Positions 1 to 5,101 of a stretch of 5,116 bases of DNA are shown in pieces. The stretch's first letter is position 1, and each line of letters begins with the position of its first letter. The DNA comes from Candidatus Latescibacterota bacterium (GTDB lineage Bacteria > Latescibacterota > UBA2968 > GCA-2709665): assembly GCA_030746455.1 (NCBI GenBank), contig JASLMQ010000527.1, forward strand, positions 1-5,116. Reading direction: 5' to 3'. The notes beneath the pieces are model-generated. The model did not search any database, was not told the DNA's origin, and saw only the letters and a list, made by a program, of their open reading frames with translations. Both the position numbers and the translations under genes were made by a program.

Positions 1-15
1 GCATATCCAGGTGGA

Positions 16-69
16 GGAAGGCCCGGGCGTTGGCTCACAAAGGGAGGCATGAAGGATCCAGGCCTGGGC
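16..69 (+). repeat. 54-base dispersed element, copy 1
   Basis: This stretch aligns without gaps to 2283-2336. The first 13 bases (GGAAGGCCCGGGC) are identical, and by hand count about 41 of 54 positions match. Both copies contain GGATCC followed by CTGGGC near the 3' end. The ends can pair: GGCCCGGGC at 20-28 is complementary to GCCTGGGCC at 62-70 with one G-U pair, giving a 9-bp stem around a long loop. Copy 2 keeps seven of these pairs. The element could be a structured intergenic repeat or a terminator-like hairpin. High GC content makes chance similarity easier, so confidence is moderate. Confidence 0.45.
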
Positions 70-80
70 CCGAGGCGGAA

Positions 81-105
81 CCTGGGTACCCAGGCGCTTC
101 GCGCC
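81..105. repeat. two adjacent palindromes / hairpins
   Basis: CCTGGGTACCCAGG (81-94) is a perfect 14-base palindrome centred on GGTACC. It overlaps directly with GGCGC-TTC-GCGCC (93-105), a perfect 5-bp stem with a 3-base loop. A third small inverted repeat, CCGA-TTTCG-TCGG, follows at 117-129. Together with the stem ends of the 54-base element just upstream, almost all of 16-129 can fold into short hairpins. No T-tract follows, so a classical intrinsic terminator is not supported. The role is unknown. Confidence 0.5.
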
Positions 106-160
106 ACTCGCACCCCCCGATTTCGTCGGATCGAGGCTAACACGAAAGCAAACAAGGCGG

Positions 161-190
161 AACCACGGATGAACACCGATAGACACCGAT
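161..190 (+). repeat. 10-base-period tandem repeat (3 units)
   Basis: Three consecutive 10-base units are visible: AACCACGGAT, GAACACCGAT and AGACACCGAT, with the shared core ACACCGAT. A lone CACGAAAG, resembling the unit of the other intergenic repeats in this window, lies just upstream at 141-148. Repeats of this ACACCGAT/ACACGGAT style are, from memory, widespread intergenic sequences in several environmental phyla. The open reading frame across it (49-261) is low-complexity, Arg-rich and unlike a real protein. Confidence 0.6.
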
Positions 191-264
191 GGGAAGGCAC
201 TGGAGACAGCTTGAAGTTGAGACGGCTGACTCCGAGTCGATATCCGCGTTTGGGAGGATAGGGA

Positions 265-1074
265 ATGGCTGATGGATTTCATATCGTCGTGTGTGGGAGT
301 CTGGTGCCGGATCCGTTGCAGACGCTCGAGCCGGAGACGGGCCCCCAGGGACCGGCTCTGAAGAACGAGATGATGCTGCCGGCGGTGCTGGATCCCTGGG
401 CGGGACACGCCCTGTACGAGGCCGCGCACCTGGCGGCAGCCGCCGAGGGCAGCCAGGTGTGGCTCGTGAGCCTAGGGCCGAAGGCGAGGCTGCAGCAGCT
501 GATGATGACGATCGCCCAGAAAGTCCCGTTCGAGCTAGTGGCGATCGATGGACCCGCCGGCGGATTCACGGAGCCGTTTGAGATCGCCGAGGCGCTGGGT
601 CAGGCGATCGAGGGCATCGACGGCCTGGATCGGTCCCGGCTGCTTCTGTTCGGGGGATGCGCCTCGGCCTGCCGGGATGCGGGTGTCACGATGCAGATGG
701 TGGGTGAGCGCCTGGGTATCGTGGACCAGTTCCTGGCCGTGGACGAGCTGGCCGTCGAGGGCGATGGCTCGCTCCAGATCCTGGAACGGGTCGAAGGCGG
801 GCAGTACCAGGCCTCGGCGTGCAGCGGGCCGCCCGTGATGCTGGCCTGGGCAACGGGCAAGCTGCCAGAGCCGCCCAACAACCCTCAGGTGGGCATGCAG
901 AACATGCGGACCATCATGCCGGCCCTTCAGAGGGCCCAGCCCGCGCAGGTGGGAGCGGAGGGAACCACCTTTGCGAAGGTCGAGCTGCCCCAGCAGCGCC
1001 GGGAGACGCGCATAGTGAGCGACACGCCTGTGGAGGAGATCGCGCAGGAAATCGTGGATTGGATCAAGAGATAG
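265..1074 (+). CDS. etfB: electron transfer flavoprotein beta subunit (EtfB-like)
   Basis: 269 aa, close to the usual 250-265 for EtfB. ETF is a cytoplasmic alpha/beta heterodimer that takes electrons from flavin dehydrogenases such as acyl-CoA dehydrogenases and passes them onward. Visible EtfB traits are an N-terminal beta strand IVVCGSLVPDP (7-17), the LDPWAGHALYEAAHL segment (42-56) matching the family's NP-DEYALEEA helix, the strand VWLVSLGP (65-72), a nucleotide-loop region GGCASACRDAGVTMQMVGERLG (130-151) and a C-terminal block from EPPNNPQVGMQNMRTIM (202-218) matching the EPRYP--GIMAAKK region. The nucleotide loop departs from the usual G-S-D-G-T pattern and carries two cysteines (C132, C136). 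The ATG is preceded by GGGAGG (252-257) with a 7-base spacer, which supports this start. The EtfA-like gene follows in the same direction after 122 bases. The family call is confident; the electron partner is not identifiable. Confidence 0.85.
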   Translation: MADGFHIVVCGSLVPDPLQTLEPETGPQGPALKNEMMLPAVLDPWAGHALYEAAHLAAAAEGSQVWLVSLGPKARLQQLMMTIAQKVPFELVAIDGPAGGFTEPFEIAEALGQAIEGIDGLDRSRLLLFGGCASACRDAGVTMQMVGERLGIVDQFLAVDELAVEGDGSLQILERVEGGQYQASACSGPPVMLAWATGKLPEPPNNPQVGMQNMRTIMPALQRAQPAQVGAEGTTFAKVELPQQRRETRIVSDTPVEEIAQEIVDWIKR

Positions 1075-1082
1075 GAAGCTTG

Positions 1083-1109
1083 ACCACGAAGGTCACGAAG
1101 GGCACGAAG
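1083..1109 (+). repeat. 9-base-period tandem repeat (3 units)
   Basis: Three 9-base units follow one another: ACCACGAAG, GTCACGAAG and GGCACGAAG, with the invariant core CACGAAG. They lie eight bases after the etfB stop codon, inside the 122-base gap before etfA. The repeat at 2237-2263 shares the same 9-base period and core. Reading through it gives Thr-Lys-rich low-complexity peptide, not a gene. A small inverted repeat, TTGGA-GCATG-TCCAA (1140-1154), also lies in this gap and has no clear role. Confidence 0.65.
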
Positions 1110-1196
1110 AGAAGCCAGGAAGGCGGACGGCAAGGCACATTGGAGCATGTCCAAAGGATAGCAGCTGGAGTTCATACAGGACGGGGAAATTGAGCT

Positions 1197-2219
1197 ATGG
1201 AGCGGATTCTACTGCTTGCACACACCCAGGATGATGGCACGCTGCCGAAGGCCGCTCTCGAGGCCCTCGGTGCATCGATAGAGGTCTCCGGCGCACTGGC
1301 CGGATCGACGGTTGCGGTTGGGCTGATCGGCGGGGAGGTGCGGGCTGCCGCGGATGCGATTTCCGGCTGCGGAGCCGAGACCTTTCTGGCGGTGACTGGG
1401 CCCGAATTCGGTGTGTCGCGCTATGGGAGCGACGTCGAGGCCGCGACGGCTCTGGTCTCAGCGGCGGAGGCCACACTCGTGATGGCGCCCGCGAGCTCCC
1501 GGTTCTGCCGGTCGCTGCCGGGGGCGGCTCAGCGACTCCAGGGCCGCATCGACACGCGCGTGACGGGGATCGCGGTCGAGGGGGAGGGGATCCAGATCGA
1601 GCGCTGGTACTACAGACAGCGAATGGCGGCGACGCTGACCCGGTCGCAGCGTCCGTGGTTCGTGCTTCTCGATTCGGGGGTGTACGAGCCGTGGACGGGA
1701 GAAGCCGGCTCCGCATCGATCACGGACGTGACCGTCGATCTGCCCGAGCAGCGTACCCAGGTGAAGGGACTTCAGGCCGCTGCCGCCGAGGCGCAGACGA
1801 TTCGCCCGGACGCCGATCTGCTCCTTGTAGCGGGCGCCGGCTGGACAAAGAAGCAAGCGGATGGGGAGGCGCATGTCGGAGAGGCGGAGGGGCTGATCCT
1901 GGGCTTCCTGGACAAGACCCAGGCCTCGCTGGGGAGCAGCAAGTCGCTCGTGGACCAACAGGGGGAAGGCCAGGAGGTCCTGTCCTGCCTGAGCCATGTC
2001 AACCAGGTGGGTCAGACGGGGGCGACACCCCGGCATCCGAAGGGACTTGCGACCTGCTGCCACGGGGAGGAACCGCACGTGGTGGGCTGGCGGTTCGTTA
2101 ACGAGCGGCGTGCCGTGAACACCGACCCCGGCTGCGGGTGGGCCCAGGGCAAGGCCGACGTGCTCTACGTGGCGGATGCCTTCGAGGTGATGGCGAAGGT
2201 GAATGAGCTGCTCGGGTAG
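1197..2219 (+). CDS. etfA: electron transfer flavoprotein alpha subunit (EtfA-like), divergent FAD site
   Basis: 340 aa, slightly longer than the typical 310-330. EtfA supplies the FAD-binding domain of the ETF heterodimer. The N-terminal half (1-165) matches the EtfA alpha/beta domain, including APASSRFCRSLPGAAQRL (97-114). The C-terminal FAD domain is recognisable from VGQTG (271-275), the NTDP (308-311) corresponding to the family's IN-DP, and ADAFEVM (326-332). By eye alignment several cofactor residues differ: the GGRG loop reads AGAG (212-215, Arg to Ala), the ASR segment reads SSK (247-249, Arg to Lys), and the GISGAIQH loop reads CCHGEEPH (287-294), keeping the final His. GGGGA (1183-1187), nine bases before the ATG, is a modest ribosome site, and MERILLL is a natural N-terminus. 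It probably belongs with etfB upstream. It could alternatively be a specialised Etf paralogue with altered flavin chemistry. Confidence 0.83.
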   Translation: MERILLLAHTQDDGTLPKAALEALGASIEVSGALAGSTVAVGLIGGEVRAAADAISGCGAETFLAVTGPEFGVSRYGSDVEAATALVSAAEATLVMAPASSRFCRSLPGAAQRLQGRIDTRVTGIAVEGEGIQIERWYYRQRMAATLTRSQRPWFVLLDSGVYEPWTGEAGSASITDVTVDLPEQRTQVKGLQAAAAEAQTIRPDADLLLVAGAGWTKKQADGEAHVGEAEGLILGFLDKTQASLGSSKSLVDQQGEGQEVLSCLSHVNQVGQTGATPRHPKGLATCCHGEEPHVVGWRFVNERRAVNTDPGCGWAQGKADVLYVADAFEVMAKVNELLG

Positions 2220-2236
2220 AAAGTCAGAAGCGGGGA

Positions 2237-2263
2237 ACTACGAAAGACGCGAAAGACGCGAAA
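2237..2263 (+). repeat. 9-base-period tandem repeat (3 units), second locus
   Basis: The units AACTACGAA, AGACGCGAA and AGACGCGAA (the last two identical) run 17 bases after the etfA stop and end in an A-run. In the register YRCGAARRN they belong to the same family as the repeat at 1083-1109. It lies between convergent genes: etfA ends at 2219 and the receiver-like gene ends at 2354 from the other side. Confidence 0.6.
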
Positions 2264-2282
2264 AAAGCAGATTCCGGATGGG

Positions 2283-2336
2283 GGAAGGCCCGGGCTGTGG
2301 CACCCGAATGACGGGGTGATGGATCCGGTCCTGGGC
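2283..2336 (+). repeat. 54-base dispersed element, copy 2
   Basis: This is the second copy of the element at 16-69, aligned without gaps and with the same first 13 bases. The pairing of its ends is partly preserved: GCCCGGG at 2288-2294 pairs with CCTGGGC at 2330-2336, allowing one G-U. An inner stem CACCC/GGGTG (2301-2305 with 2314-2318) is also possible. Its place between convergent genes would suit a transcription end point, but no T-tract is present. No separate terminator was found in 2220-2353. Confidence 0.45.
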
Positions 2337-2353
2337 GTCTGGCGGGTTGGGGC

Positions 2354-2755
2354 TCAGGGGGTGTCGGGTGGGCGTTGGGAGGCCGCGCGGGCGAGGGCTT
2401 CGCGCACCCAGGTGGCGAAGGTCTCGGGGTCGGAGTTGGGTGAGAGGATCCGGTCCCGGCTGATGCCGAGCTCCGCGAGCTCGTCGTACCGCGCCGGATC
2501 GTCTACCTCTCCAAGGATCAGGACCGGGAGACGCCGGAACATCTGCTTGAGGAAGCGCACGCACTCGGCCGCCGGTATCTCCGGGATCGTGTGTCCCAGG
2601 ACCACCAGGTCGTACTTTCCCGCCAGGTCGGAGACCCGGTTCAGGGCGCTGCGTCCGTCCGTTGCGGTGTCGAGGATGAGGTCCGGATCGTCGAGGAGGG
2701 CGCCCGACAGTTTCATAATCGTCAGGCCGTCGTCAGCGAAGAGGATCCTGGGCAA
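2354..2755 (-). CDS. degenerate response-regulator receiver-domain protein, no output domain
   Basis: 133 aa from the chosen start, about the length of one CheY-like receiver domain. The fold is recognisable from RILFADDG (3-10) with the acidic pair D8 D9, the strand YDLVVLG (48-54), a helix, the strand LPVLILG (76-82), and ILSP (103-106) near the end. The normal phosphoacceptor Asp after the third strand is G54, the conserved Thr/Ser after the fourth strand is G82, and the conserved Lys before Pro is S105. Classical Asp phosphorylation therefore looks impossible. It may work by protein binding alone, as atypical receivers do. The TTG at 2755 is preferred because GAGGG lies eight bases upstream. 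An upstream in-frame TTG at 2794 would add 13 residues but has no ribosome site. The gene converges with etfA and diverges from recJ. The partner is unknown. Confidence 0.72.
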   Translation of the reverse strand: MPRILFADDGLTIMKLSGALLDDPDLILDTATDGRSALNRVSDLAGKYDLVVLGHTIPEIPAAECVRFLKQMFRRLPVLILGEVDDPARYDELAELGISRDRILSPNSDPETFATWVREALARAASQRPPDTP

Positions 2756-2905
2756 TCGGTCGTCCCTCGTGGGAAGGGAACGTGTGGGAGGCAATGCGCA
2801 CGGGAGCGAGATGGGCGGTGGGCGAGTTCAGTACCGACCGCAGGGCTCGAGCGCCCCGCTTCCGGATTTCCCACACCAATTCCCTGCGTGCGCGGGTCAG
2901 ATACA

Positions 2906-2933
2906 ATATAGCGGATCGGGCGGTTCGGACAAC
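2906..2933 (-). promoter_or_regulatory. candidate sigma-70-type promoter for the receiver-like gene
   Basis: On the - strand TTGTCC (2928-2933) and TATATT (2906-2911) are separated by 16 bases. They match TTGACA at 4 of 6 positions and TATAAT at 5 of 6. A start near 2899 would leave a leader of about 140 bases before the TTG at 2755. This is the only AT-rich -10-like patch in the GC-rich stretch upstream of the gene. It is a motif match only. Confidence 0.4.
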
Positions 2934-2962
2934 CATAGGGTTTGGGGTCCCCCAGATGGAGT

Positions 2963-2989
2963 TAAGTTCCACGCCGTAGATGCCGATAG
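2963..2989 (+). promoter_or_regulatory. candidate sigma-28 (FliA/SigD-type) promoter
   Basis: TAAG (2963-2966), exactly 15 bases, then GCCGATAG (2982-2989) matches the established sigma-28 consensus TAAA-N15-GCCGATAA at 11 of 12 defined positions counting TAAG as 3 of 4 and the -10 as 7 of 8 (10 of 12 overall), with ideal spacing. Transcription would start near 2996 and run rightward, away from the receiver-like gene and towards recJ 420 bases later. Sigma-28 normally drives motility and chemotaxis genes, and none is visible here, so the target may be a short RNA. The match is good, but one site in 5 kb could be chance. Confidence 0.42.
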
Positions 2990-3041
2990 ATTAAGAGGTT
3001 ACACTCCCCAAGGCGGGAAGCTGGCCTCATCGCAATGAAAA

Positions 3042-3088
3042 GGACCCCCCTCCTCTGAAGTTGCTCCCTCCTTCATCAGAGGGGGGCC
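3042..3088 (-). terminator. GC-rich hairpin, possible - strand terminator
   Basis: The same inverted repeat that forms stem 1 of the candidate RNA can be read on the - strand. There the hairpin (GGGG-bulge-7-bp stem) is followed by TCCTTTTCATT (bases below 3044), which resembles an intrinsic terminator with an imperfect T-tract. No credible - strand gene lies just upstream of it (3089-3415), so its use as a terminator would need an antisense or unseen transcript. This is an alternative reading of the structure. Confidence 0.25.
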
Positions 3089-3183
3089 TGACCAAGCGGT
3101 GTCACGCTTCGGCAGTGGACACCTGTTACACCTCGCAATCCCCCTGACAGGACCGATCGCTTGGTGTGAAGCCTGTTGGCGAT

Positions 3184-3207
3184 GAGGTCGGCTTCCCTAC
3201 CTCTTTT
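3184..3207 (+). terminator. weak intrinsic-terminator-like hairpin
   Basis: GAGGT (3184-3188) pairs with ACCTC (3199-3203), and GG/CC inside may add pairs. TTTTC follows immediately. The stem is short and the T-run is only four bases, so termination would be partial at best. It marks the likely 3' end of the candidate small RNA. If it is not used, transcription would continue into recJ. Confidence 0.25.
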
Positions 3208-3415
3208 CGGCAGTGCGCCGCGTGTTTCTCTCCCCTGGATTTTCGGACCTGATTCCCAACGTTGGTGCTGTGTGTGTTGTGTCCTTCTCCGAGGCGTCTG
3301 GTCCGGGGCCGTCCGCATCGGCCCACCGCAGGGGCAAGGGCGGTTTACGCCCTATCCAGGTTATCGGCAGGGACTTGAGAAGTCTTTAGCTTTTTCTTCG
3401 TTATTGAGAGATTCC
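3208..3415 (+). other. recJ upstream region with several hairpins, no gene
   Basis: No credible protein is encoded here. The frame that continues recJ upstream to 3176 has no family resemblance. Perfect or near-perfect inverted repeats are CCAACGTTGG (3256-3265), GGGCCG/CGGCCC with a 7-base loop (3306-3324), GGGCG/CGCCC with a 5-base loop (3338-3352) and GACTT-GAG-AAGTC (3372-3384). The last can be extended by A-T and two G-U pairs and is followed by a T-rich stretch ending at TTTTTCTT (3391-3398), so it could act as an attenuator just before recJ. No convincing sigma-70 promoter for recJ was found. TTGAGA at 3375-3380 lacks a good -10 at normal spacing. Confidence 0.35.
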
Positions 3416-5101
3416 ATGCGTAGGTACCCGATCTGGAAGCTGCGACATACAGGACCTTACGACTCGCTGGCCGACGTGGTTTTGGCCAATCGATCCCTCA
3501 AATCGGAAGACGTGGCGGACGACCCGGATCTGCTTCAGGACCCGTTCGTCATGCGAGACATGGACCGTGCCGTGGACCGCATCTCGGCCGCTGTCCGCAA
3601 GGGCGAGCAGATCGTGGTCTTCGGCGATTACGATGTGGATGGGGTGACGAGCACGGCGGTGATCCTCGACTTCCTGGATCAGGTCGAAGCCAGGTCCGGG
3701 GCGGTCCTGCCGGATCGCTTCAGGGACGGCTACGGCATGAAGCCGCAGGGCGTGCAGCAGGCCCTCGATGCGGGCGCCAGTCTGATCGTGACGGCGGACA
3801 ACGGGGTCTCCTCCTTCGAGGCGATCGATCTCGCCCGGGAGGCGGGGGTGGATGTGGTGGTGATCGACCACCATCAGGCCCAGGACCGTCTGCCCAACGC
3901 CGTGGCGGTGGTCAACCCCAATCGACCCGATTGCGACTACGCGTTCAAGGGACTCGCTGCCGTGGGGGTGGCCTTCAAGGTCGTCCAGGCGCTGTCGGAA
4001 TCGCTGATGGAAGGCGATAGCAGGCGGTCGTATCTCAATTCGCTGCTCGATTTGGTGGCCCTTGGTACGGTGGCGGACATGGCCCCGATGCTGGGGGAGA
4101 ACCGATTGCTCACCCGACGGGGACTGCAGGTCCTGGAAGGCTCGAGGCGCCCGGGCGTCGAGGCGCTCAAGTCCGTTGCGGGGATGTCCGGCCGACGCGT
4201 TGACACGACGGCGATCGGGTTCTTCCTCGGCCCCCGGATCAACAGCGCCGGCCGGCTGGCCTCGGCGGATCTGGCCTTGAACCTGCTCCGCAGCCAGAGC
4301 CGCGATGAGGCCGAGCGGCTCGCAGACAGGCTGAATCAGCTGAACGTGCGCCGGCAGGAGATGCAGAAGACGGGCGTGGCCGAAGCCGAGGCCCAGGTCG
4401 AGGAACTGGGGCTTCAGGACCACCGCATCCTGGTGGTTCGTGGGGACGCGTGGCACCTGGGCGTGGTGGGACTGATAGCCGGCCGGCTGATGGAGACCTA
4501 TTCCCGTCCGGCGGCCGCGTGCACGGCGGTCCGGAAGGACGGGACCTTCACAGGGTCGGCGCGCACGGCCGGCGGGTACAACATTGTGGAGGCGATCTTC
4601 CGATGCGCAGACCTCCTGACGGAGTACGGAGGCCACGCCGATGCGGCGGGCTTCACCGGCCCGGTGGCGCAGTTCGACGCGTTCCGAGAGCGGCTGGAAG
4701 CGGATGCGGATCGCGCCCTGACCGATGAGGACATCACCCCGTGGCTCGAGCTGGACGTGGTCCTTCAGCCCTCGGACGTCTCGCTCGACATGGTCTCCAG
4801 ACTGTCGGCCATCTCACCGTTCGGCTCGGGAAACGAGACGCCGCGGTTCATGGTTTCGGACTGCAGGATCGAGCGAAGCTACGCCGTGGGAAGCGGGGCG
4901 CACCTCAAGCTGTCCCTGGATACGGGCGCGGGAATCTGTGACGCCATCTGGTGGCGGCACGGCGAGCTCATCTACGAGCTGTCTCCCGGAGACCGTGTGG
5001 ACGTGGCCGGTGCCCTGGAGGAGAACACCTGGAACGGCCGGACCCAGGTGCAGCTCGTTCTGGATGACATGCGACCGGCGGAACTGGACCACGGACCATA
5101 G
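3416..5101 (+). CDS. recJ: single-stranded-DNA-specific 5'-3' exonuclease RecJ
   Basis: 561 aa, close to the 560-580 of typical RecJ. RecJ degrades single-stranded DNA 5' to 3' in RecF-type recombination, mismatch repair and fork repair, using two metal ions in a cytoplasmic DHH-family active site. All core motifs are present: GDYDVDG (70-76), TADNG (126-130), DHH (151-153), LGTVAD (216-221), GPRINSAGRLA (272-282), LNQLNVRRQEMQ (306-317), and the DHHA1 segment from AWHLGVVGLIAGR (345-357) through GSART (380-384) to GGHADAAGF (405-413). A C-terminal OB-type domain (about 442-554) has PFGSGN (468-473), HLKLSL (496-501) and TWNGRTQVQLVLDDMRP (538-554). The ATG at 3416 is chosen because MRRYPIWKLR is a typical RecJ beginning; upstream in-frame sequence has no homology. 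GAGAG (3406-3410), five bases before it, is a weak ribosome site. The gene is intact and ends 15 bases before the window end. Confidence 0.95.
   Translation: MRRYPIWKLRHTGPYDSLADVVLANRSLKSEDVADDPDLLQDPFVMRDMDRAVDRISAAVRKGEQIVVFGDYDVDGVTSTAVILDFLDQVEARSGAVLPDRFRDGYGMKPQGVQQALDAGASLIVTADNGVSSFEAIDLAREAGVDVVVIDHHQAQDRLPNAVAVVNPNRPDCDYAFKGLAAVGVAFKVVQALSESLMEGDSRRSYLNSLLDLVALGTVADMAPMLGENRLLTRRGLQVLEGSRRPGVEALKSVAGMSGRRVDTTAIGFFLGPRINSAGRLASADLALNLLRSQSRDEAERLADRLNQLNVRRQEMQKTGVAEAEAQVEELGLQDHRILVVRGDAWHLGVVGLIAGRLMETYSRPAAACTAVRKDGTFTGSARTAGGYNIVEAIFRCADLLTEYGGHADAAGFTGPVAQFDAFRERLEADADRALTDEDITPWLELDVVLQPSDVSLDMVSRLSAISPFGSGNETPRFMVSDCRIERSYAVGSGAHLKLSLDTGAGICDAIWWRHGELIYELSPGDRVDVAGALEENTWNGRTQVQLVLDDMRPAELDHGP

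Larger units (their letters stand above)
2996..3207 (+). ncRNA. candidate structured small RNA (or recJ leader)
   Basis: This hypothetical transcript of about 210 nt would run from the sigma-28-like promoter to a hairpin with a short T-run. Three structures can be drawn by hand. Stem 1 pairs CCTCTGA (3052-3058) with TCAGAGG (3076-3082), extended by CCCC/GGGG across one bulged T. Its loop contains CCTCCTT (3067-3073), the anti-Shine-Dalgarno core. Stem 2 is closed by ACCAAGCG (3091-3098) and CGCTTGGT (3158-3165) and encloses a hairpin with a TTCG tetraloop (3108-3111). Stem 3 pairs GAGGT (3184-3188) with ACCTC (3199-3203), followed by TTTTC. It does not resemble tRNA, 5S, tmRNA, SRP RNA or RNase P RNA, and no riboswitch was recognised. 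Transcription is unproven. Confidence 0.3.

Noticed and set aside
2..52. Open frame from the left edge ending in TGA at 50-52, possibly the tail of an upstream gene
   Set aside because: Only 16 codons are visible, and they overlap the 54-base repeat, whose second copy has a TGA at the same relative position without being a gene. It is too little to call.
211..246. Possible promoter before etfB (TTGAGA followed by TATCCG) and the GACT-CCG-AGTC inverted repeat
   Set aside because: The -10 matches at only three positions and the inverted repeat is four base pairs. Neither is above chance expectation.
49..261. 70-aa + strand open frame upstream of etfB
   Set aside because: It is Arg-rich and low-complexity, spans the palindromes and the 10-base repeat, and has no recognisable domain.
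2941..3030. Possible 5S rRNA fragment (GGAGTTAAGTTCC resembles the 5S GAAGTTAAG segment)
   Set aside because: The flanking 5S stems and conserved blocks are missing. The resemblance is limited to about ten bases.
2316..3038. 240-aa + strand open frame over the receiver-like gene
   Set aside because: It is a shadow of the - strand gene in GC-rich DNA. The - strand frame has a clear receiver fold and this one has no family resemblance.
3035..3058. Seven-codon open frame (MKRTPLL) ending inside stem 1, a possible leader peptide
   Set aside because: There is no Shine-Dalgarno sequence before it and no run of regulatory codons. A frame this short is expected by chance.
3170..3215. Fluoride-riboswitch-like GGCGATG start upstream of recJ
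   Set aside because: The downstream conserved pseudoknot and the later TGATG-CTCCTAC-like segments are absent, and recJ is not a fluoride-related gene.
3076..3326. Small - strand open frames upstream of recJ
   Set aside because: They are biased, repetitive composition with no ribosome site or domain, and they cross the hairpin structures.
3176..3415. N-terminal extension of recJ (80 extra residues)
   Set aside because: The extension lacks RecJ similarity, overlaps hairpins, and would place the typical MRRYPIWKLR start internally.
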